A DNA stretch of 64,000 nucleotides from Serinus canaria (GCF_022539315.1 NC_066338.1:1674001-1738000), one strand, 5' to 3'. Positions 1 through 9,256 are shown, counted from the first letter of the stretch. A program made the numbers and translations. The notes: generated by a model from the letters alone, not told the origin.

Positions 1-2198
1 TCCGCATTGCGCAGGATGCCTCCCAGGACCAAGCTGGCACCAGTGCCAACTCTGGGCTGGTTTGAGAGTGCCAAGTACCTCCTGCAAACTGACCCCTAGA
101 ACTAGGGTTGGTGAGTCTTGCTTCCAGGAAAACGGGCAGCGTTGTTGTGTTCCAGGGCCTTTGGCTCAGAGCAGCCTTCTGGCTTTTAAAATTACGCATA
201 TCGCAGGATGCCTCCCAGGACCAAGCTGGCACCAGTGCCAACTTGGGCTGGTTTGAGAGTGCCAAGTACCTCCTGCAATCTGACACCATGAACCAGGGCT
301 AGTGAGCTTTGTTTCCAGGGAAAGGGGTGGCATTGTTGATCCAGGGCTTGTGGCTCAAAGCAGTCTTCTCGCTCATAAAAAATTCCGCAATGTGCAGGAT
401 GCCTCCCAGGACTAAGCTGGCACCAATGCCAACTCTGGCTTGTTTGAGAGTGCCAAGTACTTCCTGCAAACTGACCCCTAGAACTAGGGTTGGTGAGTCT
501 TGCTTCTCCAGGAAAACGGGCGGTGTTGCTGTTCCGGGGCCTGTGGCTCTGAGAGGCCTTCTGGCTCAAAAAATTCCGCATTGCGCAGGATGCCTTCCAG
601 ACGTAAGCTGGCACCAGTGCCAATTTGGTCTGGTTTGAGAGTGCCAAGTACCTCCTGCAATCTGAAAACTAGAATCAGGTTTAGTGAGCTATGTTTCCAG
701 GGAAAAGGGGCAGCATTGGTTTTCCAGGACCTGTGGCTCGGAGCATTCTACTCTCTCCTAGAATTCCGCATTGCGCAGGATGCTTCCCAGACGCAAGCTG
801 GCAAAAGTGCCCACTTGGGCTTGTGTGAGAGTGCCAAGTACCTCCTGCAAACTGACCCCTAGAACTAGGGTTGGTGAGTTTTACTTACCTGGAAAATGCG
901 GCAAGTTTTTGTTCCAGGGCTTGTGGCTCTGAGCAGCCTTCTGGCTCAAAAAATTCCGCAATGCGCAGGATGCCTCCCAGGACCAAGCTGGCACCAGTGG
1001 CAACTCTGGCTGGTTTGAGAGTGCCAAGTACCTCCTGCAATCTGAAACCTAGAACCAGGGTTGGTGAGCTATGTTTCCAGGGAAAATTGGCAGCGTTTGT
1101 TGTTCCAGGGCCTGTGGCTCGGAGCATCCAACTCTCTCCTAAAATTCCGCATTGCGCAGGATGTCTCCCAGGACCAAGCTTGCAAAAGTGCCCACTTCGG
1201 CTTGTGTGAGAGTGCCAAGTAGCTCCTGCAAACTGACTCCTAGAACTAGACTTGGTGAGTTTTCCAAACCTGGGAAATGAGGCAAAGTTTTTGTTTTAGG
1301 GTTTGTGGCTCTGAGCAGCCTTCTTGCTCCTAAAATTCCGCATATCGCAGGATGCCTCCCAGGAACAAGCTGGCACCAGTGCCAACTTGGGCTGGTTTGA
1401 GAGTGCCAAGTACCTCCTGCAAACTGACTCCTAGAACTAGGGTTGGTGAGTTTTCCAAACCTGGGAAATGGGGCAAAGATTTTGTTCCAGGGCCTGGTAT
1501 TTGGAGCAGCCTTCTGGCTCCTAAAATTCTGCGTTGCGCATGATGCCTCCCAGGGCCAGGATGGCACCAGTGCCAACTTATGCTGGTTTGAGAGTGCCAA
1601 GTACCTCCTGAAAACTGAGTCCAGAACGAGGTTTGGTTAGTCTCGCTTCCAGGGAAAAGGTGCAGCGTTGCGTTGTGTTCCAGGGCCTTTGGCTCGGAGC
1701 AGCCTTCTGGCTCAAGTAATTCCGCATTGCGCGGGACGCCTCCCAGAGGCAAGCTGGCAGCAGTGCTAAGTCAGGCTTGTTTGAGAGTGCCAAGTAGCTC
1801 CTGCAGTCTGACACCATGAACCAGGGCTAGTGAGCTTTGTTTCCAGGGAAACGGGCGGCATTGGTGATCCAGGGCCTGTGGCTCAGAGCAGCCTTCTGGC
1901 TCCTAAAATTCCGCATTGTGCAGAATGCCTCCCAGGACTAAGCTGGCACCATTGCAAACTTGGGCTGGATTGAGAGTGCCAAGTACCTCCTGAAAACTGA
2001 CCCCTAGAACCAGGGTTGGTGCGTCTTGTTTCTCCAGGAAAACGGGCGGTGTTTTTTTTCCAGGGCCTGTGGCTCGGAGCAGCCTTCTGGCTCAAAAAAT
2101 TCTGCATTGCGCAGGATGCCTCCCAGGACCAAGCTGGCACCAGTGCCCACTTGGGCTTGTTTGAGAGTGCCAAGTACCTCCTGCAAACTGACCCCTAT
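1..2198 (+). repeat. 191-bp satellite array, first segment (about 11.5 monomers)
   Basis: Tandem monomers of about 191 bp run head to tail from the window edge to the provirus. Each monomer can be followed by recurring blocks: gcattgcgcaggatgcctcc, then a dyad tggcaccagtgcca, then gagagtgccaagtacctcc, then a subtype-specific box, then gttccagggcctgtggctc. The spacing of the gcaggatgcctcc block is 190-191 bp (for example 10,516, 10,707, 10,898 and 11,089 downstream). Because 191 is not a multiple of 3, all frames rotate and no open frame here is convincing as a gene. The block order and strand are the same in every monomer of the window. The last monomer is cut after ctgacccct by the 5' LTR and resumes at about 10,034. 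The length matches a known zebra finch centromeric satellite, but sequence identity is untested. Confidence 0.95.
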
Positions 2199-2566
2199 TA
2201 TTTTGGTGCGTGTCCAGTTCCCAGTTGAGTTATCTCCCCTGTTTTGTATTGTTCTGTTATGATTCCCCTGGTTACAGCCCTATACCCAGTTCGATGGTTC
2301 AGTCCTGGTTCCCCCTTTCCCTCGAATGGTATCCTCCCTGTCTGGGCTCGCTGCCAAGCCCTTGTCTCCACCCCCGTTCCCCTGGCAACTGCCCCTTTCC
2401 CCTCCTCCAGAGCCCCGTTCATCTCCTGAAACCCCCCCATCCTTCCAGAAACTTCTCCCTTCCACAGGGGGTGATTGGGCAGGTGCCCTGAGCCCCTCCT
2501 TCGTTCGTGTACCACTTGTTGCCACCCCTGTCAGTCATGTTGAATTCCCCTCCTCAGTTTCCCCCG

Positions 2567-2593
2567 ATTGGTTATTGTACACCCCTTTATATA
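2567..2593 (+). promoter_or_regulatory. LTR promoter: inverted CCAAT (attgg) and TATA box
   Basis: attgg at 2,567-2,571 is an inverted CCAAT box and tttatata at 2,586-2,593 is a TATA box. They lie about 110 bp upstream of the ATTAAA poly(A) signal, as expected for a retroviral U3/R boundary near 2,615-2,625. The transcription start is inferred, not seen. Confidence 0.7.
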
Positions 2594-2616
2594 CTGCTTC
2601 TCCCCCTTTTGTGTTG

Positions 2617-2694
2617 TCTTTTCCCGCCTGGTCGCAGCGGCGTCTTTTCCCGCCCCGACGCAGTGGCTCTTTTCCCGCCTGGACGCGGTGGAGG
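2617..2694 (+). promoter_or_regulatory. Three imperfect ~26-bp direct repeats with E2F-like core
   Basis: The 12-mer tcttttcccgcc occurs at 2,617-2,628, 2,643-2,654 and 2,668-2,679, each followed by a gtcgcagcgg or gacgcagtgg-like tail. TTTCCCGC matches the textbook E2F consensus. The three copies lie just downstream of the predicted start site and are repeated in the 3' LTR at 9,693-9,770. Function is inferred; they could simply be R-region RNA structure. Confidence 0.5.
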
Positions 2695-2702
2695 AATGAT
2701 AC

Positions 2703-2708
2703 ATTAAA
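2703..2708 (+). terminator. Poly(A) signal ATTAAA in the 5' LTR
   Basis: attaaa inside gatacattaaaacc marks the R region. The identical hexamer at 9,779-9,784 in the 3' LTR would serve genomic RNA 3' end formation. Confidence 0.65.
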
Positions 2709-2950
2709 ACCACTGAGCTACACCGGGCGTGTCAAGACCCTCTTTTCTCTTCGGCTTCTCCGCCTTGCCGCTTCTTTTCGATACTGTTGCTGCTGTCCTG
2801 CCGAGGAAGGCGCAGCCCAGACGTCCCTGACGGATCTGGGTAGGGCCCCCTTAGCTGCTAGCTGCTGTTGTGCTCCAAGCTAGCCCCGGCCGCCTTCCCC
2901 CCCTGCTCGGACGGGAGGGAAGTGCTTTCGACACAGCAGCCGCGGCAGTT

Positions 2951-2968
2951 TGGCGCCCACCGTGCGGC
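2951..2968 (+). other. Primer binding site, tRNA-Lys type
   Basis: The 18-mer tggcgcccaccgtgcggc directly follows the LTR. It differs at two positions (10 and 15) from the tRNA-Lys1,2 primer site as I know it (tggcgcccaacgtggggc). Lys primers are typical of betaretroviruses and of ERVK elements, which supports the class II call. Confidence 0.8.
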
Positions 2969-3204
2969 GAGAGAAGACCCCCTCGCCCCGCGGCTGGAGT
3001 CAGCAGCCTCGAGAGGCGTTTCGCCTCCTCTTCGCTGTCTGCCGCTTGCTCCGTGGTCGTTAAATTACCCTGCCCCGGGAGCAGACCCCGTTTTAGGGGT
3101 AGGGCTCCGGACAGGGATCGGATCGACACCTCCATGCACCCAGGAGCCGATCCGGGATCGAAGCCGCGGACTTCGGAGTTTTTCCCCGCTTTCCCGCTAG
3201 TAAG

Positions 3205-3212
3205 GGGTAAGT
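3205..3212 (+). other. Candidate retroviral splice donor in the leader
   Basis: ggGTAAGT (GT at 3,207-3,208) matches the vertebrate donor consensus and sits in the untranslated leader between the primer site and gag. The leader (2,969-3,382) is otherwise GC-rich with no other feature I can name. Paired with the acceptor at 8,939-8,940 it would make a subgenomic RNA that skips gag and pol. Confidence 0.6.
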
Positions 3213-3382
3213 AACTCCAGCTTCCCAACTTCGAGAGTTTTCCCCCCCCGCCTTATCTCCCGGTTTCACCCGGTCGACTCGAGGTTTCGCCCTGGGTTCA
3301 GTGAGGGTGGGGCTAGCGGTTGGGGTTTTTTGTTAGCGTTTTTTTCCGTTTCACTCCGAAGGTTCATTTTTGCGGGGCAGAG

Positions 3383-3925
3383 ATGGGTTGCAAACTCTCT
3401 GTCCCCCAGAAAAGAGTTTATTACCAAGTTGTGGGTACCCTTGAAGGTAGAAATGTTAAAATTGTTAAGCGGGAGTTAAAAGATTTCATCATATGGTTGT
3501 TCATTCAATTTCCAGAGATCTCCCCAGATTTAGTTAATGAAATAAAATTCTGGAATTCAGTTGGAGACAAATTAGCACAATTAGAATCTAAAGGGAGATC
3601 AAAACCCAAAAAATTACTTTATTGGACCTTCCAAATCATTACAGCTCTTAGAGAAAAACAGAAATTGAAGGAACAAGCACACCCCATTCGTGTTCTCCCT
3701 ACCCCCGTGTTCCAGACCCTTGTCCCACCCCTTCTCTCCCTGAGAATAGCAGAACCCTTAGGAGGGCAGCCCGCGAGAGCATCGCGCCGGCTTCCTACCA
3801 CCTGCCGGGCTCTCCTCAGGGTTCCTTGCCCCCCGCCTCCAAAGTCCTGGCCAGACTTCGGAGAGCTCTCTCCAATCCCCCAATTCCTTTTCCCCCGAGT
3901 CCCCAGTTGTACATCCCAAAGTTAG
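3383..3925 (+). pseudogene. gag: gag, matrix-coding part (frame lost after about 3,720)
   Basis: I start gag at the ATG at 3,383 rather than the upstream in-frame ATG at 3,320. It gives the N-terminus MGCKLS, which fits the N-myristoylation pattern M-G-x-x-x-S, with Cys3 as a possible palmitoylation site. About 110 basic, helix-prone residues follow, rich in KRE and KGRSKPKK, as expected for a membrane-binding matrix domain acting at the inner plasma membrane. The frame stays open for 180 codons, but its last 60 or so look out of frame. Proline-rich, linker-like reading is found in another frame from about 3,720 and in a third from about 3,840, so at least two indels separate this part from capsid. 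Homology to any named gag family is not claimed beyond class II by context. Confidence 0.75.
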
Positions 3926-5024
3926 ATTTGCAGTTTCAGAGGGCAGCACCCCCCAGACCTCTTCACAAAATGGCTCCCATGGAGCCCAAAATGGCGGCGA
4001 CCGCATGGCTTTTCCCGCCATCAGTTTTTCTTCTCCCCATAATCCTTTCCTTTCTCCCGCCAACCCTTTCTCCTCCCCTTCCCATAACCCCGCCCCTAAT
4101 TATGTTAATTCTTCTCCTAATCCCCCGCCTTCCTACACACCCCTTTCCCCTCCTCTTTCCCAAGCCCCGCCTTTTGAACACGCCCCTCAGGCGGAGCCAA
4201 CTCCATCAGCTCCACCTCCTAGCTCCGCCCTGGTTCCCACACCTGACCCCGCCTCTTGGCTTCCAGGTTCCCACGCCCCGCCTCCCAGTTCCCACGCCCC
4301 GACTTCCGGGAGTGGGGATCAAGATGATTCAGATTTTACTGTGCCATCTTCAATAACTGCCGCTCCTGTTTCTTACCACCAAGAAAGCGTAGGGCCCTCC
4401 CGAGCGCAATGGACCCCATTCCCCCATTCCACCATTAGGGAGTTGTGCAAGGCCCAAAGAGAGTTTTCCTGGGAGAGTGAATACTTCCGGGGACTCCTTC
4501 GGGCCTCTTTATTAGAATCTGATGTTGTACCCGCCGACTTGCGGACGCTTTTTTCATGCCTCCTCAACCCCCCCGAATTCTTAGTGTGGGAGGAGGCATG
4601 GAAAAAGGGAGTCAGGGACATTCTTCCACAATTGTGGGAGGATCCCCAAACTGCCACAACCCTCAGTGGTGAAATGGTTTACACTGACCTATTAGTCGGT
4701 CTTGGGAATTGGGCCGATGGAGCTTTTCAAGCTAGAGATATCCCCCGTCAAGCGCTTCGGGAGAGTGCAAGGATGGCCGAACGGGCATTCTTAGCACTCC
4801 GCCCTACTGCCCAAGAGCCCTCTTTCACCAAAATTCATCAGGGGCCAGGGGAACCTTTCATTGTTTTTGTCGAGCGTCTCCGCAGGGCAATCGACCATCA
4901 AGTCCAAGCGGAGAGCGCTCGACTCGAGATTCTAACAGAATTGGCTAATGCCAATGCTAACGCTGTCTGCAAAGCAGTCATCCTCAGCCTTCCTGTCGAT
5001 CCTCCTCCAACATCCAATCAATGA
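3762..5024 (+). pseudogene. gag: gag, proline-rich linker with late domains and capsid
   Basis: This frame is open from 3,762 to the stop at 5,022-5,024. The ATG at 4,005 is internal and not a translation start. Residues counted from 4,005 show a long proline-rich linker (about 1-105) containing PPSY (nt 4,125-4,136), a PPxY motif that recruits NEDD4-type ligases, and PSAP (nt 4,203-4,214), a P(T/S)AP motif that binds TSG101. Both are budding signals in known retroviruses. Capsid follows at about residues 130-330. The major homology region is clear at nt 4,839-4,880: Gln-Gly, Glu three residues later, then Phe and Arg-Leu in the QGxxExxxxFxxRL pattern. The end of capsid breaks into the nucleocapsid frame near 5,010, so this part is truncated relative to a full gag. 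Confidence 0.85.
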
Positions 5025-5305
5025 TCGAAGCTTGTCAGAAAAAGGCACCATCCCTCGCCAAGGAGGATCCAAAAACTCCGCCTCCAAGCCGTCGCGTGTC
5101 ATTCGCAGAAACAACAAATTTCGACAGCGATGTGTATGGCCGCCCAGCAGCAGCTGACGTCACCCAAAGCAAGAAGGCAAGCCAAGGACACTGCCATCTG
5201 TGTGGCGACCCAGAACACTGGATGCCTGACTGCCCCTTGCGGAAACAGTTTTTCCAGTTCCGCAAGGAGCAGGCAGCATCCAAAGACAACCAACAAAAAA
5301 ACTGA
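5012..5305 (+). pseudogene. gag: gag, nucleocapsid part with one zinc knuckle
   Basis: This is a third gag frame, entered by an indel near 5,010 and ending at TGA 5,303-5,305. Residues counted from the ATG at 5,021 show one CCHC zinc knuckle with C58, C61, H66 and C71 (C-x2-C-x4-H-x4-C). A lysine/glutamine-rich tail follows. Nucleocapsid binds and packages genomic RNA. Many alpha- and betaretroviruses have two knuckles; only one is visible here. The stop overlaps a slippery sequence. Confidence 0.85.
5296..5302 (+). promoter_or_regulatory. gag-pro -1 frameshift slippery heptamer A_AAA_AAC
   Basis: In the nucleocapsid frame the heptamer reads A AAA AAC immediately before the TGA, which is the classic X_XXY_YYZ arrangement used at betaretroviral gag-pro junctions. 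A -1 slip here reads about 18 codons and then meets TAA near 5,358. The recognisable pro sequence lies in the unshifted frame, so a later indel has displaced it. I did not identify a downstream pseudoknot. Confidence 0.7.
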
Positions 5306-5308
5306 ATT

Positions 5309-6166
5309 ATGAGCGCATCCCCTCCAGGCGCAATGATAGAAATATGGCGGGAAAGTAACATCATTAAAGGGGGGAATTCAGGGAGGGGACGCCAATCCCG
5401 CACCTCTACCCCTTCAAACTTTCCGGACACGACACTTTCACCTAATCGAACTTTACCAATTTTGACAACTCCTCTTTGTACCCTCCCCCACAGGTTGCGT
5501 CTCGTGGAGTCCATTACCATTGCAGACTCCAAGTGCCAGCCCGCGATGGTCGAATTCCAGGCACCAGGTACCTGGCATCAACGCGGATGTAAGTGTGTTG
5601 TCGTAGGAGACACAAAATTCACTCCCCCGGAAATCTCCATTATTCCGGGGGTGCTGCCGTCCCTCACAAATAAGTTTTCCATAAGTATTATGTGTGTCCA
5701 TCCACCCATTGTTCTGCCCAAGGGCCAGATTATCGCTCAAGGTATTCTAATTTTCGAGCAGTGTGAGCGAGAACACCATGACATTTCATCCCCTTTATTT
5801 AATGTCAACTGGTGTCAAACCCTCAGCCATGAAAAACCTCGGCTCACCTGCCGTCTTTCTAAGAATGGGCAGTCGACTTGGGCGACTGGCATGCTAGACA
5901 CGGGAGCAGATGTGACGATCATTCCCGCAAGGGAATGGCCGTCACAATGGGAATTGCAAAGCGCTGCCGGCCGAATCCAAGGTGTAGGGGGCTTCCAATT
6001 AGCAAAACAGTCAAAGAGCGTGGTGCAAATTACGGGGCCAAATGGGCAATTAGCTTCAGTCCGCCCATTTGTTTTAGATTATGCGGAACCCCTGTGGGGG
6101 AGAGATGTTTTAGCCCAGTGGGGAGCTACAATTAACTTGCCCAACGCTCCCCAGGTTTTTCAGTAG
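5309..6166 (+). pseudogene. pro: pro: dUTPase-like domain plus aspartic protease
   Basis: The 285-codon open frame starts just after the gag TGA. Residues about 62-150 resemble the C-terminal part of a retroviral dUTPase: a PPEIS..IPG strand pair and the LPKGQIIAQ motif near residue 136. The usual N-terminal dUTPase motifs are not obvious, so it is probably degenerate. Residues about 178-278 are a retropepsin: catalytic DTG at 197-199 (nt 5,897-5,905), a glycine flap GVGG at 225-228 and the C-terminal GRDVL helix motif at 264-268. Retropepsin dimers cleave Gag and Gag-Pol in the maturing particle. The dUTPase-protease order is the betaretrovirus arrangement. The protease part looks complete, but the in-frame link with gag is altered, so expression as in an intact virus is doubtful. 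Confidence 0.85.
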
Positions 6167-7068
6167 CGGCCACTGAAGAGCGCCCTACCCACAAATTGAC
6201 TTGGAAATCCGACAAACCTATTTGGGTAGAGCAGTGGCCGCTAAACAAACAAAAATTAAAGGCGCTCTCGGAGCTTGTTGAGGAGCAGCTAAAAAAGGGT
6301 AACATTGTAGAGTCCATGTCCCTGTGGAACTCCCCTGTCTTTGTAATCAAAAAACCAAACAAAGACAAATGGCGGCTCCTCCACGACCTCCGCCAAATTA
6401 ATGACATCATCGAAGATATGGGAGCTCTCCAACCAGGGATGCCGTCCCCAACCATGCTCCCCCAAAATTGGAATTTAGCCGTCTTGGACATCAAAGACTG
6501 TTTTTTCCAAATTCCCTTGCACCCAGATGACGCCGCGCGCTTCTCCTTCACGGTTCCTGCCATCAACCGTGAAGCCCCAGCGAAGAGGTACCACTGGCGA
6601 GTCCTGCCTCAGGGCATGAAAAATTCACCAGTGATTTGCCAGCGGTACGTCTCTTCCCTGCTGTCCCCTGTCCGTGAGGCAGCAAAAAATTCAATCATAC
6701 TACATTACATGGATGACATCTTAGTTTGTGCTCCAAATGACGATACACTTACCCATGCCCTTGCCCTGACAACCGATGTGTTGACTTCTGCAGGGTTCGA
6801 GCTTCAGGAAAGTAAGATCCAAAAGATGCCACCCTGGAAGCACCTCGGTCTGGAAATCACTAAGCGGACCATTGTTCCGCAAAAATTGGCTATCAACCCA
6901 AAAGTGTCCACTTTAGCGGAGGCCCAGCAACTGTGTGGAGCCTTGAACTGGGTGAGGCCTTGGCTAGGCATTCCAACAGAAGACCTAGCTCCCCTTTTCA
7001 ATCTTTTGAAAGGGGGAGAAGAGCTTGGCTCTCTAAGGACCCTTACCCAGAGGCTGCCGCGGCCTTAG
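6154..7068 (+). pseudogene. pol: pol: reverse transcriptase fingers and palm
   Basis: The pol frame is -1 relative to pro and already open across the pro stop (tag at 6,164). ggttttt at 6,154-6,160 is a plausible, non-canonical slip site. Counting residues from 6,196, the RT core shows LHDLRQIND at 62-70, the first catalytic Asp in AVLDIKD (D98, nt 6,487-6,489), the LPQGMKNSP motif at 137-145 and the YMDD box at 171-174 (nt 6,706-6,717). The polymerase domain copies viral RNA to DNA in the cytoplasmic core. The frame carries the recognisable sequence only to about 7,020, then runs out of frame to the stop at 7,066-7,068. Sequence type (YMDD, QWPL, LHDLRQIN) is ERVK-like. Confidence 0.92.
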
Positions 7069-7570
7069 AAAAGGTACAGCGAACCATCTCGCAGAGACAG
7101 GCACACAGATACCACCCAGACTTGCCATTCAAATTTATCATCTTGGGAAGTTTGCCACACCTTTATGGGTTGATTTTTCAGTGGGACGAAACAGCTAAAC
7201 ATCTGAGGACCCTGGTTCGAGGGACCCCCTCTTAATCATAGAGTGGGTGTTCCTCAGCCATCACAGGTCCAAAAGAATGACACGGCCACAAGAGCTGATG
7301 GCTGAGTTGATCCGGAAGGCTCGCTTCCGGATCCGGGAACTTGCCGGTGTCGACTTCACTTGCATACACATTCCCATCCAATTAAAATCGGGCCAGTTGG
7401 ACCAAGGCCATGTTGGAACATCTCCTCATGGAGAATGAAGCCCTCCAATTTGCTCTGGATTCTTATACCGGACAAATCTCAATTCATAAACAAAAACACA
7501 AACTATTAATCAGGACAATCAGTTCAAGTTATCTCTAAAAAGAATTCAGAGCCGGAAGCCCTTAAAAGCC
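7020..7570 (+). pseudogene. pol: pol: RT connection region, multiple frame breaks
   Basis: RT thumb/connection-like sequence continues but changes frame repeatedly. One frame is recognisable from about 7,020 to 7,235 (ending at a stop), a second from about 7,236 to 7,400, and further shifts near 7,400 and 7,510 precede the RNase H frame. Landmarks are an alanine-rich helix followed by VQRTISQRQAHR near 7,050 and LPHLYGLIFQWD near 7,155-7,190. No single frame spans this part, so a full-length polymerase cannot be made from this copy as assembled. Homopolymer-type indels from long-read consensus are an alternative to genuine decay. Confidence 0.75.
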
Positions 7571-8419
7571 TTGACTGTCTTTACTGACGCGTCCGGGGCA
7601 TCTCACAAGTCCGTAGCGACTTGGAGAAATCCTCAAACTCAGCAATGGGAGACTGACATTGCCACCGTTGAGGGTTCACCTCAAATTGCTGAGTTGGCCG
7701 CTGTTGTCAGAGTTTTTGAGCGGTTTTCCGAGCCTTTCAATTTGGTAACTGATTCGGCATATGTAGCCGGTGTGGTGTCCAGAGCGGAGAACGCAGTTCT
7801 CCAGGAAGTTTCCAACATGACCCTTTTCAAATTGCTCTCGAGACTCATAGAGTTGGTCTCCCGTCGAGAGCACCCATTCTACGTGTTGCATGTGAGGTCT
7901 CAAACTGACCTCCCGGGATTCATTGCGGAGGGGAATCGGCGTGCCGATGCCCTGGCTGCTCCCGTTGAGATGGTCCCGCTCCCTGATGCCTTCCAGCAAG
8001 CAAAACTCAGCCACCAGCGATTCCATCAGAATGCGCCCGGCCGGGTCCGTCAATTCCAGCTGACTAGGGACCAGGCAAAGGCGATTGTGGCCACATGCCC
8101 ACAGTGCCAGTCTTTCCAACTCCCCGCCATCAATGCTGGTGCCAATCCTAGAGGGCTCAAAAGCTGCGAGCTTTGGCAGATGGATGTCACCCACATCCCC
8201 TCCTTTGGCAAGTTCAAGTTTGTACATGTCTCTGTGGATACCTTTTCTGGGGCCGTGTATGCTTCTGCCCACACAGGAGAGAAGACTGCAGACGTCAAAA
8301 AACACCTGCTGCATGCCTTCTCTGTGTTGGGAATCCCTAAAGAAATCAAACGGACAAACGGGCCAGGGTTACACCTCCAGGAAGTCCGAAGCTTCTGCAG
8401 GAGGGGGAGTGAGTCATAA
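7571..8419 (+). pseudogene. pol: pol: RNase H and integrase N-terminal/catalytic domains
   Basis: This is a 282-codon open frame. RNase H comes first, with the acidic set D6 (in FTDASG), E41, D61 (LVTDSAY) and D126 (NRRADALA); it degrades RNA in RNA:DNA hybrids. Integrase follows. Its zinc-binding HHCC is H148, H152, C176 and C179, and the first catalytic Asp is D205 in the LWQMDVTH motif. Near 8,350 the frame breaks at the catalytic loop: the frame reads KRTNGP, and the GAC triplet at 8,353-8,355 that would supply the second catalytic Asp is out of frame. The remaining 20 or so codons are therefore noise. Integrase as encoded here should be inactive. Confidence 0.9.
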
Positions 8420-8522
8420 GACTGGCATCCCGTACTCCCCGACAGGGCAAGCCGTGGTTGAGCGGGCCCACCAGAGCCTCAAACGAAACTCTAGAACATC
8501 AGAATGGGGCAGTGAAGGTTGA
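8400..8522 (+). pseudogene. pol: pol: end of integrase catalytic core, shifted frame
   Basis: In a different frame from the preceding block, a GQAVVERAH motif is read, which holds the catalytic Glu (gag at 8,460-8,462) of the DDE triad and the following helix. A stop at 8,520-8,522 ends it. From there to about 8,616 no frame is clean. Confidence 0.75.
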
Positions 8523-8616
8523 GTCCCCTCAAATCCGACGGCCAGGGCATTGTTTACCATCAAACTTCTTAATGCAGCTTTGAGTGCCTCAACCCGCCCA
8601 TTGCGAGGCATTTTAA

Positions 8617-8964
8617 ACACCCAGACCGCAACCAGTTCAAGGACAGACACCTGTCCTTGTGAAGGACCCTGAAACCTGGAAGGTTGAGGGGCCATTTGAC
8701 CTGGTAACATGGGGTCGTGGATACGCATGCGTGTCCACCCCTGCCGGGCTCAAATGGGTCCCCTCAAAGTGGGTAAAACCCTTTCTCCCGGGGAAGGCAC
8801 GCAAACCAAGCGTCACCCCTCAGGTGACCCAGTCCGCCCTGAGGAGAAAACGCAAAGTCCATGTCGTGTCCAGTGTCCCCCAGGCTGAACCATCCACCCC
8901 AGAGCCTTCAGTTTTAACTTATTTTCTTCGTTTGTTTCAGTTAAAACCCGATTCGCCAGTTTAA
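8617..8964 (+). pseudogene. pol: pol: integrase C-terminal domain
   Basis: Another frame, open from 8,617 to the stop at 8,962-8,964, encodes the integrase C-terminal DNA-binding domain. It shows the GPFDLVTWGRGYACVST stretch followed by a tryptophan-rich WVPSKWVKP motif, typical of class II integrases and their SH3-like fold. A basic tail (RRKRK near 8,840) follows. A splice acceptor lies inside its last codons, as is common where env would begin. Confidence 0.85.
8921..8940 (+). other. Candidate splice acceptor at the pol end
   Basis: A pyrimidine-rich run (attttcttcgtttgtttcag) ends in CAG, with AG at 8,939-8,940. The position, just before the end of pol, is where env or accessory mRNAs are spliced in simple retroviruses. 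With the donor at 3,207 it would produce a short spliced RNA, although no env remains downstream. Confidence 0.55.
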
Positions 8965-9001
8965 GTTTTATTGCTCGGTTATTCTTATCATTTCTAACCT
9001 T

Positions 9002-9229
9002 TTGTGTGTCATTTTGAGTTTCTCAACGATTTATGAACTGCTCCTCCGTCTTCTGTCCACCGCCACACCACAAGTGAACCACGTCTCCCTCCTTCCTGCT
9101 ACAAGCTCTAACCAAGATGATGAGATGCAACCTCTTTCAATCTCACCCATTCCTCAACGGTTTGCAGTCTCCAGACCTACCAACGACGCCGGCGAACAAG
9201 CATCGACGAGCTCCGAAATCAGCTTTTAA
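9002..9229 (+). other. Short open frame (75 codons) in the place of env; function unknown
   Basis: This is the only open frame of note between pol and the polypurine tract. It starts MCVILSF with a short hydrophobic stretch (about residues 2-20), followed by a Ser/Thr/Pro-rich, non-hydrophobic remainder. There are no cysteine-rich motifs, no fusion peptide and no membrane anchor, so it is not a truncated env that I can recognise. It lies 62 bp downstream of the predicted splice acceptor. It may be a leftover of the env leader or chance; I do not assign a function. Confidence 0.3.
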
Positions 9230-9256
9230 AGACTCAATTTTAATTTTGTTTTTTCT

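Larger units (their letters stand above)
2199..2950 (+). repeat. 5' LTR of the class II provirus
   Basis: This copy aligns without gaps to 9,275-10,026 at a constant offset of 7,076 bp. Differences I see are at the first bases (TATTTTGG here, TGTTGTGG in the 3' copy), then c/t near 2,209, g/a near 2,224, t/g near 2,259, g/a near 2,277 and c/t near 2,375. The canonical TG end is TA in this copy. U3 is about 420 bp, followed by an R region carrying the poly(A) signal and a GC-rich U5. The 3' boundary is uncertain by 3 bp (ends ..ggca or ..ggcagtt just before the primer site). Confidence 0.92.

Noticed and set aside
2326..2883. 185-codon frame in the 5' LTR, repeated at 9,402-9,959
   Set aside because: It lies wholly in the LTR across promoter, R and U5. 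The proline/serine-rich reading reflects C-rich composition. The two copies match only because LTRs are identical.
3826..4356. 176-codon frame overlapping gag
   Set aside because: It is mostly an out-of-frame reading of the proline-rich linker. The frame carrying late domains and capsid is the neighbouring one.
8965..9256. Remnant env gene
   Set aside because: No cysteine motifs, cleavage site, fusion peptide or membrane anchor in any frame, and the interval is far too short.
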